Of a stretch of DNA of 45,537 nt, positions 25,347 through 32,520 are shown piece after piece (positions within the stretch are counted from its first letter, which is position 1; each line of letters begins with the position of its first letter). The notes beneath the pieces were generated by a model, which had not been told where the DNA came from, made no database searches, and saw only the letters and a list, made by a program, of their open reading frames with translations. The stretch comes from CAYJGJ01 sp964367585. Its GTDB lineage: Bacteria > Bacillota > Clostridia > Peptostreptococcales > Anaerovoracaceae. Position numbers and translations under genes: made by a program. The stretch lies in the NCBI GenBank assembly GCA_964367585.1, contig CAYIYH010000013.1, positions 1 to 45,537 of the forward strand, written 5' to 3'.

Positions 25347-26240
25347 TTATATGTTCAACATTGAAAGATAGGCTGTGAGTCTTTCATTTATGTACCTAGC
25401 AAACAGTTTTTCCATAGCACCAATATTGTTATTTCCGTTATACTCATCGAAAGCTTTGTAGTATTTTATTCTGTCGGTAAATTTTATGTCTATCGGAGGA
25501 AATCCCGCTTTCATAAGTTCAAGGTTTACAAGCAATCGCCCTGTTCTACCGTTGCCGTCAATAAAAGGATGGATTGTCTCAAATTCAATGTGGAATCGAG
25601 CGAGTTTCGATGCTATATGTTCTGTGTTACTATTATAGTTAATGATCAGTTCATTCATCTTGGGTTCAATAAGAAAAGGCTGTAAAGGTGTATGTTTTGC
25701 ACCCATAATTGTTACAGGGATTCTTCTATAAACACCTCGGTCATCCTTTTTGTCTGACAAAACAAGATAGTGAATTTGCTTTATTACCCTTTCGGAAATT
25801 GGTGATTTATCCCTCACCAATTCAGCAACATAGTCAAATGCTTCCTTATGTCCGACAACTTCCAAATGGTCTTTCAGTGGTTTTTGATCTATTGTTAGTC
25901 CTTTTAAAACTAAATCTGTTTCCCGCAATGTTAGAGTGTTACCCTCGATAGCATTCGAGTTGTAGGTAAATTCAACAGCGAATTCTTCGTATAGTCGCTT
26001 TGATTCACCTTCAGTCAATGTGCGCATGCTGTCAAGCATCGATTTTTTCTCATCGATGATATGGAATAAGCTTTTCCCAGTTTTATATCTACCGTCTTCT
26101 GGTTTAAGTGCATCTTTTGGAATTTGCCAGATTTTGCCGTTTTGATAAGCTCCTTGCACTTTATTTTCTGCGCATAAAATTCTCACTCGTCTGTCAGATA
26201 TTCCCCATTTAATTGATGCCTGCGCTACAGTCATATACAT
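25347..26240 (-). CDS. Fic-domain protein with N-terminal HTH
   Basis: The 297-residue protein has a putative DNA-binding HTH of excisionase/MerR-like type (residues 4-44; SIKWGISDRRVRILCAE) and a Fic domain. The Fic motif is complete (HPFIDGNGRTGR, 224-235), so nucleotidyl transfer, usually AMPylation, is possible. The inhibitory motif (S/T)xxxE(G/N) occurs as SNAIEG (95-100), before the Fic core, which makes it a self-inhibited class II enzyme. The target is unknown. GAGGAGG stands 8 bases before the ATG. Three direct repeats overlap its promoter, suggesting that the HTH controls its own gene. No separate antitoxin is encoded beside it. Confidence 0.88.
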   Translation of the reverse strand: MYMTVAQASIKWGISDRRVRILCAENKVQGAYQNGKIWQIPKDALKPEDGRYKTGKSLFHIIDEKKSMLDSMRTLTEGESKRLYEEFAVEFTYNSNAIEGNTLTLRETDLVLKGLTIDQKPLKDHLEVVGHKEAFDYVAELVRDKSPISERVIKQIHYLVLSDKKDDRGVYRRIPVTIMGAKHTPLQPFLIEPKMNELIINYNSNTEHIASKLARFHIEFETIHPFIDGNGRTGRLLVNLELMKAGFPPIDIKFTDRIKYYKAFDEYNGNNNIGAMEKLFARYINERLTAYLSMLNI

Positions 26241-26264
26241 TATATCATCCTCCTCATTTTCATT

Positions 26265-26293
26265 AATATATCATTTTTGCGGAATAATATCAA
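26265..26293 (-). promoter_or_regulatory. Promoter of the fic gene
   Basis: On the minus strand TTGATA (26293-26288) and TATATT (26270-26265) are 17 bases apart, about 25 bases before the start codon. The first CGGAATAATAT repeat overlaps its -35 element and spacer. Confidence 0.55.
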
Positions 26294-26332
26294 TCTTATC
26301 GGAATAATATTTTTGTATTTGCGGAACGATAC
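26280..26332. repeat. Three phased direct repeats at the fic promoter
   Basis: CGGAATAATAT at 26280-26290, the identical unit at 26300-26310, and CGGAACGATAC at 26322-26332. The spacings of 20 and 22 bases are about two helical turns, as for sites bound side by side on one face. Confidence 0.65.
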
Positions 26333-26359
26333 GTATATATTAAACGCAAGCGGAAGTAG

Positions 26360-26425
26360 CCTAAATTAATAATAAGACCACATTGTAAAAAAAGTCAAAA
26401 TTTACGGACACTTGATACTACAATT
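26360..26425. repeat. Direct repeat copy 1 (left of small membrane-protein gene)
   Basis: This 66-base segment starts CCTAAATTAATAA and ends GATACTACAATT. It matches the segment at 26864-26930 at about 57 of 66 positions. The pair brackets a promoter and the gene at 26519-26857. Confidence 0.75.
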
Positions 26426-26454
26426 CGTCATTTTCATGATAGTCTCTTTTCTAC

Positions 26455-26484
26455 TTGACTACTCATATCGCACTCATATATAAT
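26455..26484 (+). promoter_or_regulatory. Promoter of the small membrane-protein gene
   Basis: TTGACT (26455-26460) and a perfect TATAAT (26479-26484) are 18 bases apart, about 35 bases before the ATG at 26519. Confidence 0.65.
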
Positions 26485-26518
26485 AAATATAGTACATTAA
26501 TATAAGTGAGAAGATAAA

Positions 26519-26857
26519 ATGAAGTTAAATATAAAAATAATCGTATGTTCTTTAATATACTCTGCTCTTTTACTTTACTGTTTACTTAATAATATATCGA
26601 ATGGTGTTGATGCTCTAGTTTTTTGCCTTGTTGTAGGAGTAGTTCCAGAATATACTTTTAATCCAAACAATGCAACTTTATTTAAGTATCCTGAGATAAT
26701 AGCTGTTTTAGCTATTACTTTCGGAATATTGATCAACGTCAATTTGTATGGTATAGGCACGGAATTAGATTTGTTTCTAAATTCCTGCATCGTTTTTTAT
26801 GTCCTACGTCCCACTGTATTGTTCTTTCGCAATAGAAATAATATAGGAAACATTTAA
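26519..26857 (+). CDS. Small four-helix membrane protein, unknown function
   Basis: The 112-residue protein has four predicted membrane segments (about 6-22, 29-47, 57-77 and 84-104) and a short basic C-terminus (FFRNRNNIGN). I recognise no family. GAGAAG precedes the ATG, and a consensus-like promoter stands upstream, so it is probably expressed. It is flanked by imperfect 66-base direct repeats, as if carried by a small mobile cassette or left by one. Its neighbours are a Fic protein and a surface protein, all lying between housekeeping operons. Confidence 0.6.
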   Translation: MKLNIKIIVCSLIYSALLLYCLLNNISNGVDALVFCLVVGVVPEYTFNPNNATLFKYPEIIAVLAITFGILINVNLYGIGTELDLFLNSCIVFYVLRPTVLFFRNRNNIGNI

Positions 26858-26863
26858 ACCTAA

Positions 26864-26930
26864 CCTAAATTAATAACAAGACTACATTATACAAAAAGTC
26901 AAAATTTGTGGACACTTAATATTGCAATTT
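26864..26930. repeat. Direct repeat copy 2 (right of small membrane-protein gene)
   Basis: This copy starts 7 bases after the stop codon of the small gene and ends ATATTGCAATTT. It carries nine substitutions relative to copy 1. Confidence 0.75.
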
Positions 26931-26947
26931 ACAGTATAAAATCTCCA

Positions 26948-26967
26948 GACATTTAATATTGCAATTT
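26948..26967. repeat. Partial third copy of the repeat end
   Basis: GACATTTAATATTGCAATTT matches the last 20 bases of copy 2 (26911-26930) at 19 positions, 37 bases downstream. This looks like a terminal sequence that was duplicated. Confidence 0.65.
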
Positions 26968-27013
26968 AAGGTTTTATGTTATAGAATATCTTGATATGGG
27001 TAATCGATAGTCT

Positions 27014-27054
27014 AAATAAATAAATAAATAAATTAATTAATTTATTTATTTATT
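27014..27054. repeat. AT-only simple repeat with dyad symmetry
   Basis: AAATA units run into TTTAT units around AATTAATTAATT. It can form a long A-T hairpin before the surface-protein gene, but simple-sequence composition alone explains it. Confidence 0.5.
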
Positions 27055-27117
27055 ATATTCTAGTACCAATTTATTAATTATAGATATGTATTAGTAATCC
27101 AAGAAAGGTAAATTTCT

Positions 27118-28701
27118 ATGAGCAAAATTATTAAAAGGACTGTTGCTTTAGTAACGGTAGCAATGCTGATGGTGACGATGGTTCCGCACACTGCTTTTGC
27201 ACAGACGGCAGTAGACACATGGAATGGAACATCAGATGATGGTTGGTACACAGCAACCCCTGCGGCTACTGAGTTCACTATCACTACAGCAGAGGAACTG
27301 GCAGGGTTGGCAGAAATAGTAAATGCAGGAACAGACACATTTGAGGGGAAGACAATAACCCTAACAAGAAATCTAGACCTTGCTGGCACTGAGTGGACGC
27401 CTATAGGAATGTATGACAGTGCAGCTGGAAATGAGAAACCTTTCTTAGGAACTTTTGATGGAGGAAATCATTCAATAAAAAACATGAAAATTGATAGGAG
27501 TTCAGCAGTTGGATATATAGATGATTCTTGGGGACTTTTTGGGATAGCAACTGATAATGGTTCCAAGGGTGCAATCCTAGAAAACTTATCAGTCCTAAAT
27601 GTATATGTTGCAGTTGATAGCCGTATAGGAGGCATTGCAGTTGATAGCCGTATAGGAGGCCTGGTTGGGAAAATAGATTATGGAGAAATAACTAACTGCC
27701 ACACTTCCGGAGAGATAATAGGAGGTAGCTTTTTAGGAGGTTTGGTTGGGCGCGCATGGGAAGCTGAAATCCACAACTCTTCCTCTACTGCTAATGTTGA
27801 CGGAGAAAATGGCATGCAAAATGTGGGGGGGCTAGCAGGAAGTGTTAATGAAGGAAAAATATCCAACAGCTATGCCACAGGAACTGTTATAGGTGATTCT
27901 AGCGTAGGTGGTCTAGTTGGATCCGCAGGAGATACTGGTGCAGAAATAATAAACTGCTATGCTCTAGGTGATGTTACCGGTGGAACGACTGTAGGAGGCC
28001 TATCTGGCTGGACTGATGGTGGAACAGTAAAAAACAGCTATGCCACAGGAACTGTTATAGGTAGAATTTTTGTCGGAGGTCTAGTAGGGGATACAGATGA
28101 TGTTAATTTACTAACAAACAGCTATGGAAACAACGCAAATACCGTAAATGACACAGGAAGCAACGGAAATGAATATACTGCAGGAAAAGCAGGGGCAACA
28201 CTAAGTGAAATGCAGATAGGAAACTTTGTAGGGAAACTAGACCCGACAGGTAACGTCTTTGGCGGAGACCCTAATTTCAATAATGGGTTCCCATACTTAG
28301 TGACTATTCCGCAAATAATGTCGGGAGATGGACAAACAATTAAACAGGGTGAAACTTTAATTATTAAAGCTACATTCCCTTACGCAGACGGTATGGGGCT
28401 AACTACTAAAGTAGATGGAATAGATGTGCCAGCAAAGTATGTTGTATATAGCTCGGGAAGCACAATAGCAACCTTGTCAGGTGAATATACATCAAGTCTA
28501 TTGCCTGGAACGTATGCCATAGAATTAGCAACCCTAGACTACGGCACAGTCATGACGAGTTTTACAGTGGTGGCGGCAACTTCAGTGATAGGACCTGCCA
28601 CAGGAGATCACTCTAATATATACGGTCTCATAGCAATTGCGACAGGCTCACTCCTTGCACTATCGGGACTATATCTAATCGCAAAGAAGAAGAATGCATA
28701 G
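27118..28701 (+). CDS. Exported GLUG-repeat surface protein with sortase-like C-terminus
   Basis: The 527-residue protein has a signal peptide (1-28, ending HTAFA). A leading region is rich in Thr and Ala. About six GLUG-type repeats follow between residues 100 and 350, each with GG(L/I)(V/A)G and N(S/C)YA(T/L)G strands that build a right-handed beta structure found in surface adhesins and IgA-protease-like proteins. An Ig-like region follows (about 390-480). The C-terminus has GPATGD (492-497), a hydrophobic helix and KKKNA, the layout of a sortase-anchored wall protein with a non-canonical LPxTG. A recent 27-base tandem duplication lies inside. A role in attachment is inferred. AAGAAAGG precedes the ATG. 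Confidence 0.8.
   Translation: MSKIIKRTVALVTVAMLMVTMVPHTAFAQTAVDTWNGTSDDGWYTATPAATEFTITTAEELAGLAEIVNAGTDTFEGKTITLTRNLDLAGTEWTPIGMYDSAAGNEKPFLGTFDGGNHSIKNMKIDRSSAVGYIDDSWGLFGIATDNGSKGAILENLSVLNVYVAVDSRIGGIAVDSRIGGLVGKIDYGEITNCHTSGEIIGGSFLGGLVGRAWEAEIHNSSSTANVDGENGMQNVGGLAGSVNEGKISNSYATGTVIGDSSVGGLVGSAGDTGAEIINCYALGDVTGGTTVGGLSGWTDGGTVKNSYATGTVIGRIFVGGLVGDTDDVNLLTNSYGNNANTVNDTGSNGNEYTAGKAGATLSEMQIGNFVGKLDPTGNVFGGDPNFNNGFPYLVTIPQIMSGDGQTIKQGETLIIKATFPYADGMGLTTKVDGIDVPAKYVVYSSGSTIATLSGEYTSSLLPGTYAIELATLDYGTVMTSFTVVAATSVIGPATGDHSNIYGLIAIATGSLLALSGLYLIAKKKNA
27608..27660 (+). repeat. Recent 27-bp tandem duplication inside the GLUG gene
   Basis: The 26 bases TTGCAGTTGATAGCCGTATA plus GGAGGC occur at 27608-27633 and, unchanged, at 27635-27660. 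This duplicates AVDSRIGG in the protein without shifting the frame. Identity at every base suggests recent slippage. Confidence 0.85.
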
Positions 28702-28739
28702 TAGATTGCAAAAGGTAGATTGCAAAATTTAAAAAGTGC

Positions 28740-28768
28740 TTGACAATTAAGCGTTAGACGTGTATCAT
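28740..28768 (+). promoter_or_regulatory. Promoter of the infC-rpmI-rplT operon
   Basis: TTGACA (28740-28745) and TATCAT (28763-28768) are 17 bases apart, with TG directly before the -10. It leaves a leader of about 195 bases before infC. Confidence 0.75.
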
Positions 28769-28848
28769 AGATAAGCAAAGTAATTGATGAAGCGCGCTTG
28801 TTTTATAAGCAAAGCATCTAAGTTACTACATCTAAATAAATTAAGAAA

Positions 28849-28953
28849 AAGCTGTCCGCTTTTCACCTTTCAGACTAAAGTTTGTCGGGTCAATAAGTAA
28901 AATGTTCACGTTGAAGTGATTTTATGGCGGATAGTTTATGTCCGCCATTTTTT
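28849..28953 (+). promoter_or_regulatory. L20-type leader with mutually exclusive antiterminator and terminator
   Basis: The terminator is ATGGCGGA (28924-28931) with TCCGCCAT (28941-28948) and six Ts. The alternative helix is 12 bp, pairing AAGCTGTCCGCT (28849-28860) with GGCGGATAGTTT (28926-28937), which destroys the terminator. Small hairpins (CAGACT/AGTTTG) lie between. In Bacillus, ribosomal protein L20 binds such a leader and favours termination; rplT is the third gene here. Confidence 0.85.
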
Positions 28954-28970
28954 ATTAGGAGGTAAAAAAG

Positions 28971-29486
28971 ATTAGTAAGAAAAATCAAATCAACGAAGAA
29001 ATTCGTGATAAGGAACTAAGAGTAATTGGTAAAGATGGAGAGATGCTTGGCGTCATTTCATTGGAAGAAGCGATGGAACTAGCGGCACAAGAAAATTTGG
29101 ATCTTGTCAATATTTCACCTAATGCGAATCCGCCTGTATGTAAGATACTTGATTATGGGAAGTACAGATATGAATTGCAAAAGAAGGAAAAGGACGCAAA
29201 GAAGAAGCAAAAAGTTACAGTTATCAAAGAAATTAGACTGAGTGCTTCTATTGAAGACCATGATATTCAAGTAAAAGCAAAAACAGCGACAAAATTCCTC
29301 AAAGAAGGAGATAAGGTAAAAGTAAGTCTTCGTTTTAGAGGTAGAGAAAAAGAATATGTTGTAAGGGGCCGTGAAGTAATGCAAAGATTTGCTGATATTA
29401 CATCGGAATTTAGTGTTATCGACAAAAAACCTGAGTTCGAAGGCCGAAGCATGATTATGATATTGTCTCCGAAGGCAGAAAAATAG
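28971..29486 (+). CDS. infC: Translation initiation factor IF-3
   Basis: The 171-residue protein keeps 30S subunits free and checks initiator tRNA and start-codon choice. I place the start at ATT (28971), giving (M)SKKNQINEEIRDKELRVIG. AGGAGG (28957-28962) lies 8 bases before it, and this N-terminal domain is present in all IF-3 proteins. The first ATG (29043) would delete part of it. Rare ATT/ATA/ATC starts are the rule in infC and give autocontrol, because IF-3 discriminates against them. The linker is rich in Lys, and the C-terminal domain ends MIMILSPKAEK. An L20-type attenuator precedes it. Confidence 0.95.
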   Translation: MSKKNQINEEIRDKELRVIGKDGEMLGVISLEEAMELAAQENLDLVNISPNANPPVCKILDYGKYRYELQKKEKDAKKKQKVTVIKEIRLSASIEDHDIQVKAKTATKFLKEGDKVKVSLRFRGREKEYVVRGREVMQRFADITSEFSVIDKKPEFEGRSMIMILSPKAEK

Positions 29487-29616
29487 CACGATTATTATAA
29501 TAGTAAAATTACTCGGACTACATTTATATAGAGAAAAATAAATATAGCATAGCAAATAAATAAATCTTACAAAGCACATGCGCACACTAATACAATAAAC
29601 GAAAAGGAGAATCACC

Positions 29617-29817
29617 ATGGCAAAAAACAAAATGAAATCACACAGAGGAGCAAAGAAAAGACTAAAAGTAACTGGTTCCGGAAGAGTAAAAAGAAATAAG
29701 GCTTTTACTAGTCATATTTTAACTAAGAAGACAGCAAAGAGAAAAAGAGGTCTTAGAAAAGCTACTATGCTTAAAAGTGCCGATTTGAAGAGAATGCTTA
29801 GAGCGATGGCGAAATAA
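29617..29817 (+). CDS. rpmI: 50S ribosomal protein L35
   Basis: The 66-residue, highly basic protein starts MAKNKMKSHRGAKKR and continues KVTGSGRVKRNKAF, as in the L35 family. It binds 23S rRNA in the large subunit. AAAAGGAG stands before the ATG. It is the middle gene of the conserved infC-rpmI-rplT operon, after a 130-base gap with no evident structure. Confidence 0.96.
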   Translation: MAKNKMKSHRGAKKRLKVTGSGRVKRNKAFTSHILTKKTAKRKRGLRKATMLKSADLKRMLRAMAK

Positions 29818-29836
29818 GGATAGGGGGATATAAAAT

Positions 29837-30196
29837 ATGGCAAGAGTTAAAAATGGTGTAAATACACACAGAAAACATAAAAAAATATTAAAGCTAGCGA
29901 AAGGATTTTACGGAACTAGAAGTAAAGTTTTTAGAGCGGCTAATCCTGCGGTTATGCGTTCACTTAGATCTGCATACATCGGTAGAAAATTGAAAAAAAG
30001 AGAATATCGTAGAATATGGATCGCGAGAATTAACGCGGGGGCAAGATTGAACGATATGTCATACAGCAGATTGATGGATGGACTGAAAAAATCAGGAATC
30101 GAAATCAACAGAAAAATGCTTTCTGAATTGGCGATAAACGATCCGGCTGCATTCACTTCGCTTTGTGAGACAGCTAAAGCTAACTGCGGTAAATAA
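29837..30196 (+). CDS. rplT: 50S ribosomal protein L20
   Basis: The 119-residue basic protein starts MARVKNGVNTHRKHKKILKL and is needed early in large-subunit assembly. In Bacillus and E. coli it also represses its own operon, and the leader upstream of infC has the matching attenuator design. Its start lies 19 bases after rpmI. A terminator follows within 20 bases of the stop. Confidence 0.97.
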   Translation: MARVKNGVNTHRKHKKILKLAKGFYGTRSKVFRAANPAVMRSLRSAYIGRKLKKREYRRIWIARINAGARLNDMSYSRLMDGLKKSGIEINRKMLSELAINDPAAFTSLCETAKANCGK

Positions 30197-30215
30197 TTAA
30201 TAATAATGAGGTAAT

Positions 30216-30253
30216 ATAGATTTCCGAAAAGTGTTTTTGGGAATCTATTTTTC
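30216..30253 (+). terminator. Terminator of the infC operon
   Basis: ATAGATTTCC (30216-30225) pairs with GGGAATCTAT (30239-30248) with one wobble, and a T-rich run follows. It stands in the 83-base gap before metY, and no riboswitch is visible there. Confidence 0.75.
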
Positions 30254-30279
30254 TATTTTGTCGATATAGGAGAAAAGAA

Positions 30280-31539
30280 ATGAAAAAAAATACAGAGTGT
30301 GTTCATGGTGGATATGTCGCACAACAAGGCGAGCCGCATGTATTGCCGATGGTGCAAAGTACAACATATAGGTATTACGATTCAGAATCTGTAGCTAAGC
30401 TATTCGATTTGGAGAGTGCGGACTATATGTACTCTAGATTGAGCAATCCAACAGTTGTAGCATTGGAAGAAAAAATGGCTACTTTGGAGGGTGGAACAAT
30501 GGGAATTGCTGCAGCTTCTGGGATGGCAGCTACTTTCATGGCTATATTTAATATTTGTTCTGCAGGGGATCATTTCGTTTCTTCCAAAAGTGTGTATGGT
30601 GGAACATATAATCTTTTTAGAACAACGTTATCTAAACTTGGTATAGAGAGCACTTTTGTCGATCAAGAATTATCATTAGAAGAACTAAAGCAGTATGTAA
30701 AGCCAAATACCAAGGCTATATTTGCAGAAACACTTGCAAATCCTTCGCTTGCTATACTGGACTTTGATAAATTTAGTCAATTTGCAAAATTTGCGGGTGT
30801 TCCACTTATCATAGACAACACGTTGGCATCTCCGTATCTTTGTAATCCAATAGAGCATGGTGCGGATATTGTCATACACTCAACCACAAAATACGCCGAT
30901 GGACACGCGGCAGCAGTAGGCGGAGTCGTGGTTGAGGCAGGTAATTTTGACTGGTCTAAGTCTGATAAATTTCCAGGTTTAACAGAGCCAGATGAAACTT
31001 ATCATGGCATAAAATACTATGAAAAATTCGGAAACGCAGCATTTTCTTTGAAATTAAGAGCGCAGATTCTTAGAGACTTTGGAAGTGCAATGTCTCCGAT
31101 GAATGCTTTTCTAACTGTGCAAGGACTTCAGACTCTTCACTTGCGCATGGAAAGGCACAGTCAAAATGCGCTTGGTATAGCTGAATATTTGAGCAATCAT
31201 CCTAGCGTAGAATGGGTATCATATCCTGGTCTTAAGACGAATAAATACTATGAGCTCGGACAAAGATATATGCCGAAAGGACAAAGTGGTGTATTATGTT
31301 TTGGAATCAAAGGTGGTAAGAGTGCTGGGGAAGATTTTATTAAGAAATTAAAACTGATTAGTTTAGTAGTTCATGTAGGAGATGTTCGTTCTTGCGTGCT
31401 TCATCCTTCGACTACAACCCATAGGCAACTTACAGAAGAAGAACAAGTAGTGGCAGGAATAGCTCCTGATCTTATACGTCTATCTGTTGGAATCGAGGAT
31501 GTACAAGATATCGTAGCAGATCTAGAGCAAGCACTTTAG
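30280..31539 (+). CDS. metY: O-acetylhomoserine sulfhydrylase (Cys/Met-metabolism PLP enzyme)
   Basis: The 419-residue PLP enzyme of the gamma-family replaces the acetyl group of O-acetylhomoserine with sulfide, or methanethiol, giving homocysteine or methionine. The PLP lysine is in HSTTKYADGH (about residues 205-214), the aspartate in IDNTLASP and the phosphate-binding region in AASGMAATFM. Length and the extended insertion EPDETYHGI favour sulfhydrylase over cystathionine gamma-synthase or methionine gamma-lyase. The downstream gene makes its substrate (metA, 16 bases away). AGGAGAAAAG precedes the ATG. Confidence 0.85.
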   Translation: MKKNTECVHGGYVAQQGEPHVLPMVQSTTYRYYDSESVAKLFDLESADYMYSRLSNPTVVALEEKMATLEGGTMGIAAASGMAATFMAIFNICSAGDHFVSSKSVYGGTYNLFRTTLSKLGIESTFVDQELSLEELKQYVKPNTKAIFAETLANPSLAILDFDKFSQFAKFAGVPLIIDNTLASPYLCNPIEHGADIVIHSTTKYADGHAAAVGGVVVEAGNFDWSKSDKFPGLTEPDETYHGIKYYEKFGNAAFSLKLRAQILRDFGSAMSPMNAFLTVQGLQTLHLRMERHSQNALGIAEYLSNHPSVEWVSYPGLKTNKYYELGQRYMPKGQSGVLCFGIKGGKSAGEDFIKKLKLISLVVHVGDVRSCVLHPSTTTHRQLTEEEQVVAGIAPDLIRLSVGIEDVQDIVADLEQAL

Positions 31540-31555
31540 AATTAAGGAGAATAAT

Positions 31556-32476
31556 ATGCCTTTAATAATACCAAATGATTTGCCAGCTAAAGCCGTTCTA
31601 AGCGATGAAAATATATTTACAATGGATGTCGCAAGAGCTTACTCACAAGATATTCGACCTCTCGAAATAGTAGTTGTAAACCTGATGCCTACCAAAATAG
31701 CTACAGAGACACAATTTGCTAGAGTGTTAGCTAATTCACCACTGCAAGTAAATCTGACATTAGTTCGAATGGATAGCTATGATTCCAAAAACACTCCAGA
31801 ATCTCATTTGACGCAGTTCTACAAGACCTGGGACGAAATAAAGACACAAAAGTTCGATGGTTTAATTTTAACAGGCGCCCCTGTAGAGCAGATGAAGTTT
31901 GAAGATGTAGATTACTGGAATGAGCTAAAGTCAATACTAGATTGGTCAAAGGATAATGTTTATAGTACAATGCATATTTGCTGGGGCGCGCAAGCTGGAC
32001 TATATTACGATCATGGAATTAATAAATATGATTTGGAATCAAAAATATTCGGGGTGTTTGAGCAAAAAGTTGTAAGAAAACGGAGTCCACTTGTTAGAGG
32101 ATTTGATGAATACTTCTTCGCTCCGCACTCGAGACACACGTATATAAAAACAGAAGACGTAAACGCATGTGAAGAGTTAAGAATAATTGCAATGTCTGAT
32201 GAGGCAGGAGTCCATGTAATATCTACTGAGAATGGAAGGCAAATTTATATATTAGGTCATCAAGAGTATGACAAGGATACTTTAGAAATTGAATATAAAA
32301 GAGATGTCGCAAAAGGACTTCCAATCGACGTGCCAAAAAACTATTATAAGAACGACGATCCTAGTGATGAGATAATGTTTAGGTGGAGAAGCCATGCGAG
32401 TTTACTTTTTTCTAATTGGCTCAACTACTATGTCTATCAAGAAACGCTCTTCGACCTATCGAAAGGATTTAAATAA
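31556..32476 (+). CDS. metA: Homoserine O-acetyltransferase (MetA fold)
   Basis: The 306-residue enzyme activates homoserine for methionine synthesis. Cys142 in MHICWGAQAG is the nucleophile, and His and Glu occur in LGHQEYDKD. Residue 111 is glutamate (TGAPVE). In this family Glu111 was shown to select acetyl-CoA and glycine to select succinyl-CoA, so the product should be O-acetylhomoserine, exactly what the metY neighbour needs. Start and AAGGAG site are clear. The two genes form a compact two-step branch to homocysteine. Confidence 0.92.
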   Translation: MPLIIPNDLPAKAVLSDENIFTMDVARAYSQDIRPLEIVVVNLMPTKIATETQFARVLANSPLQVNLTLVRMDSYDSKNTPESHLTQFYKTWDEIKTQKFDGLILTGAPVEQMKFEDVDYWNELKSILDWSKDNVYSTMHICWGAQAGLYYDHGINKYDLESKIFGVFEQKVVRKRSPLVRGFDEYFFAPHSRHTYIKTEDVNACEELRIIAMSDEAGVHVISTENGRQIYILGHQEYDKDTLEIEYKRDVAKGLPIDVPKNYYKNDDPSDEIMFRWRSHASLLFSNWLNYYVYQETLFDLSKGFK

Positions 32477-32520
32477 TAGATTTATCGTTGAATTTAATCC
32501 AATACGCATAGTGTAATCTG

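Noticed and set aside
27014..27054. Terminator or origin-like AT palindrome
   Set aside because: It is simple-sequence AAATA/TTTAT with no GC in the stem; composition alone accounts for the symmetry.
27118..28701. CRISPR-like repeat array
   Set aside because: The repeats are in-frame GLUG protein repeats of varied DNA sequence, with no regular spacers.
29115..29630. Minus-strand open frame of 171 codons opposite infC
   Set aside because: It is rich in Phe, Leu and Tyr, as expected from antisense of a Lys-rich gene, and has no family resemblance.
30197..30279. SAM riboswitch or T-box controlling metYA
   Set aside because: The 83-base gap only holds the infC-operon terminator and a ribosome site; there is no room for or sign of a riboswitch fold.
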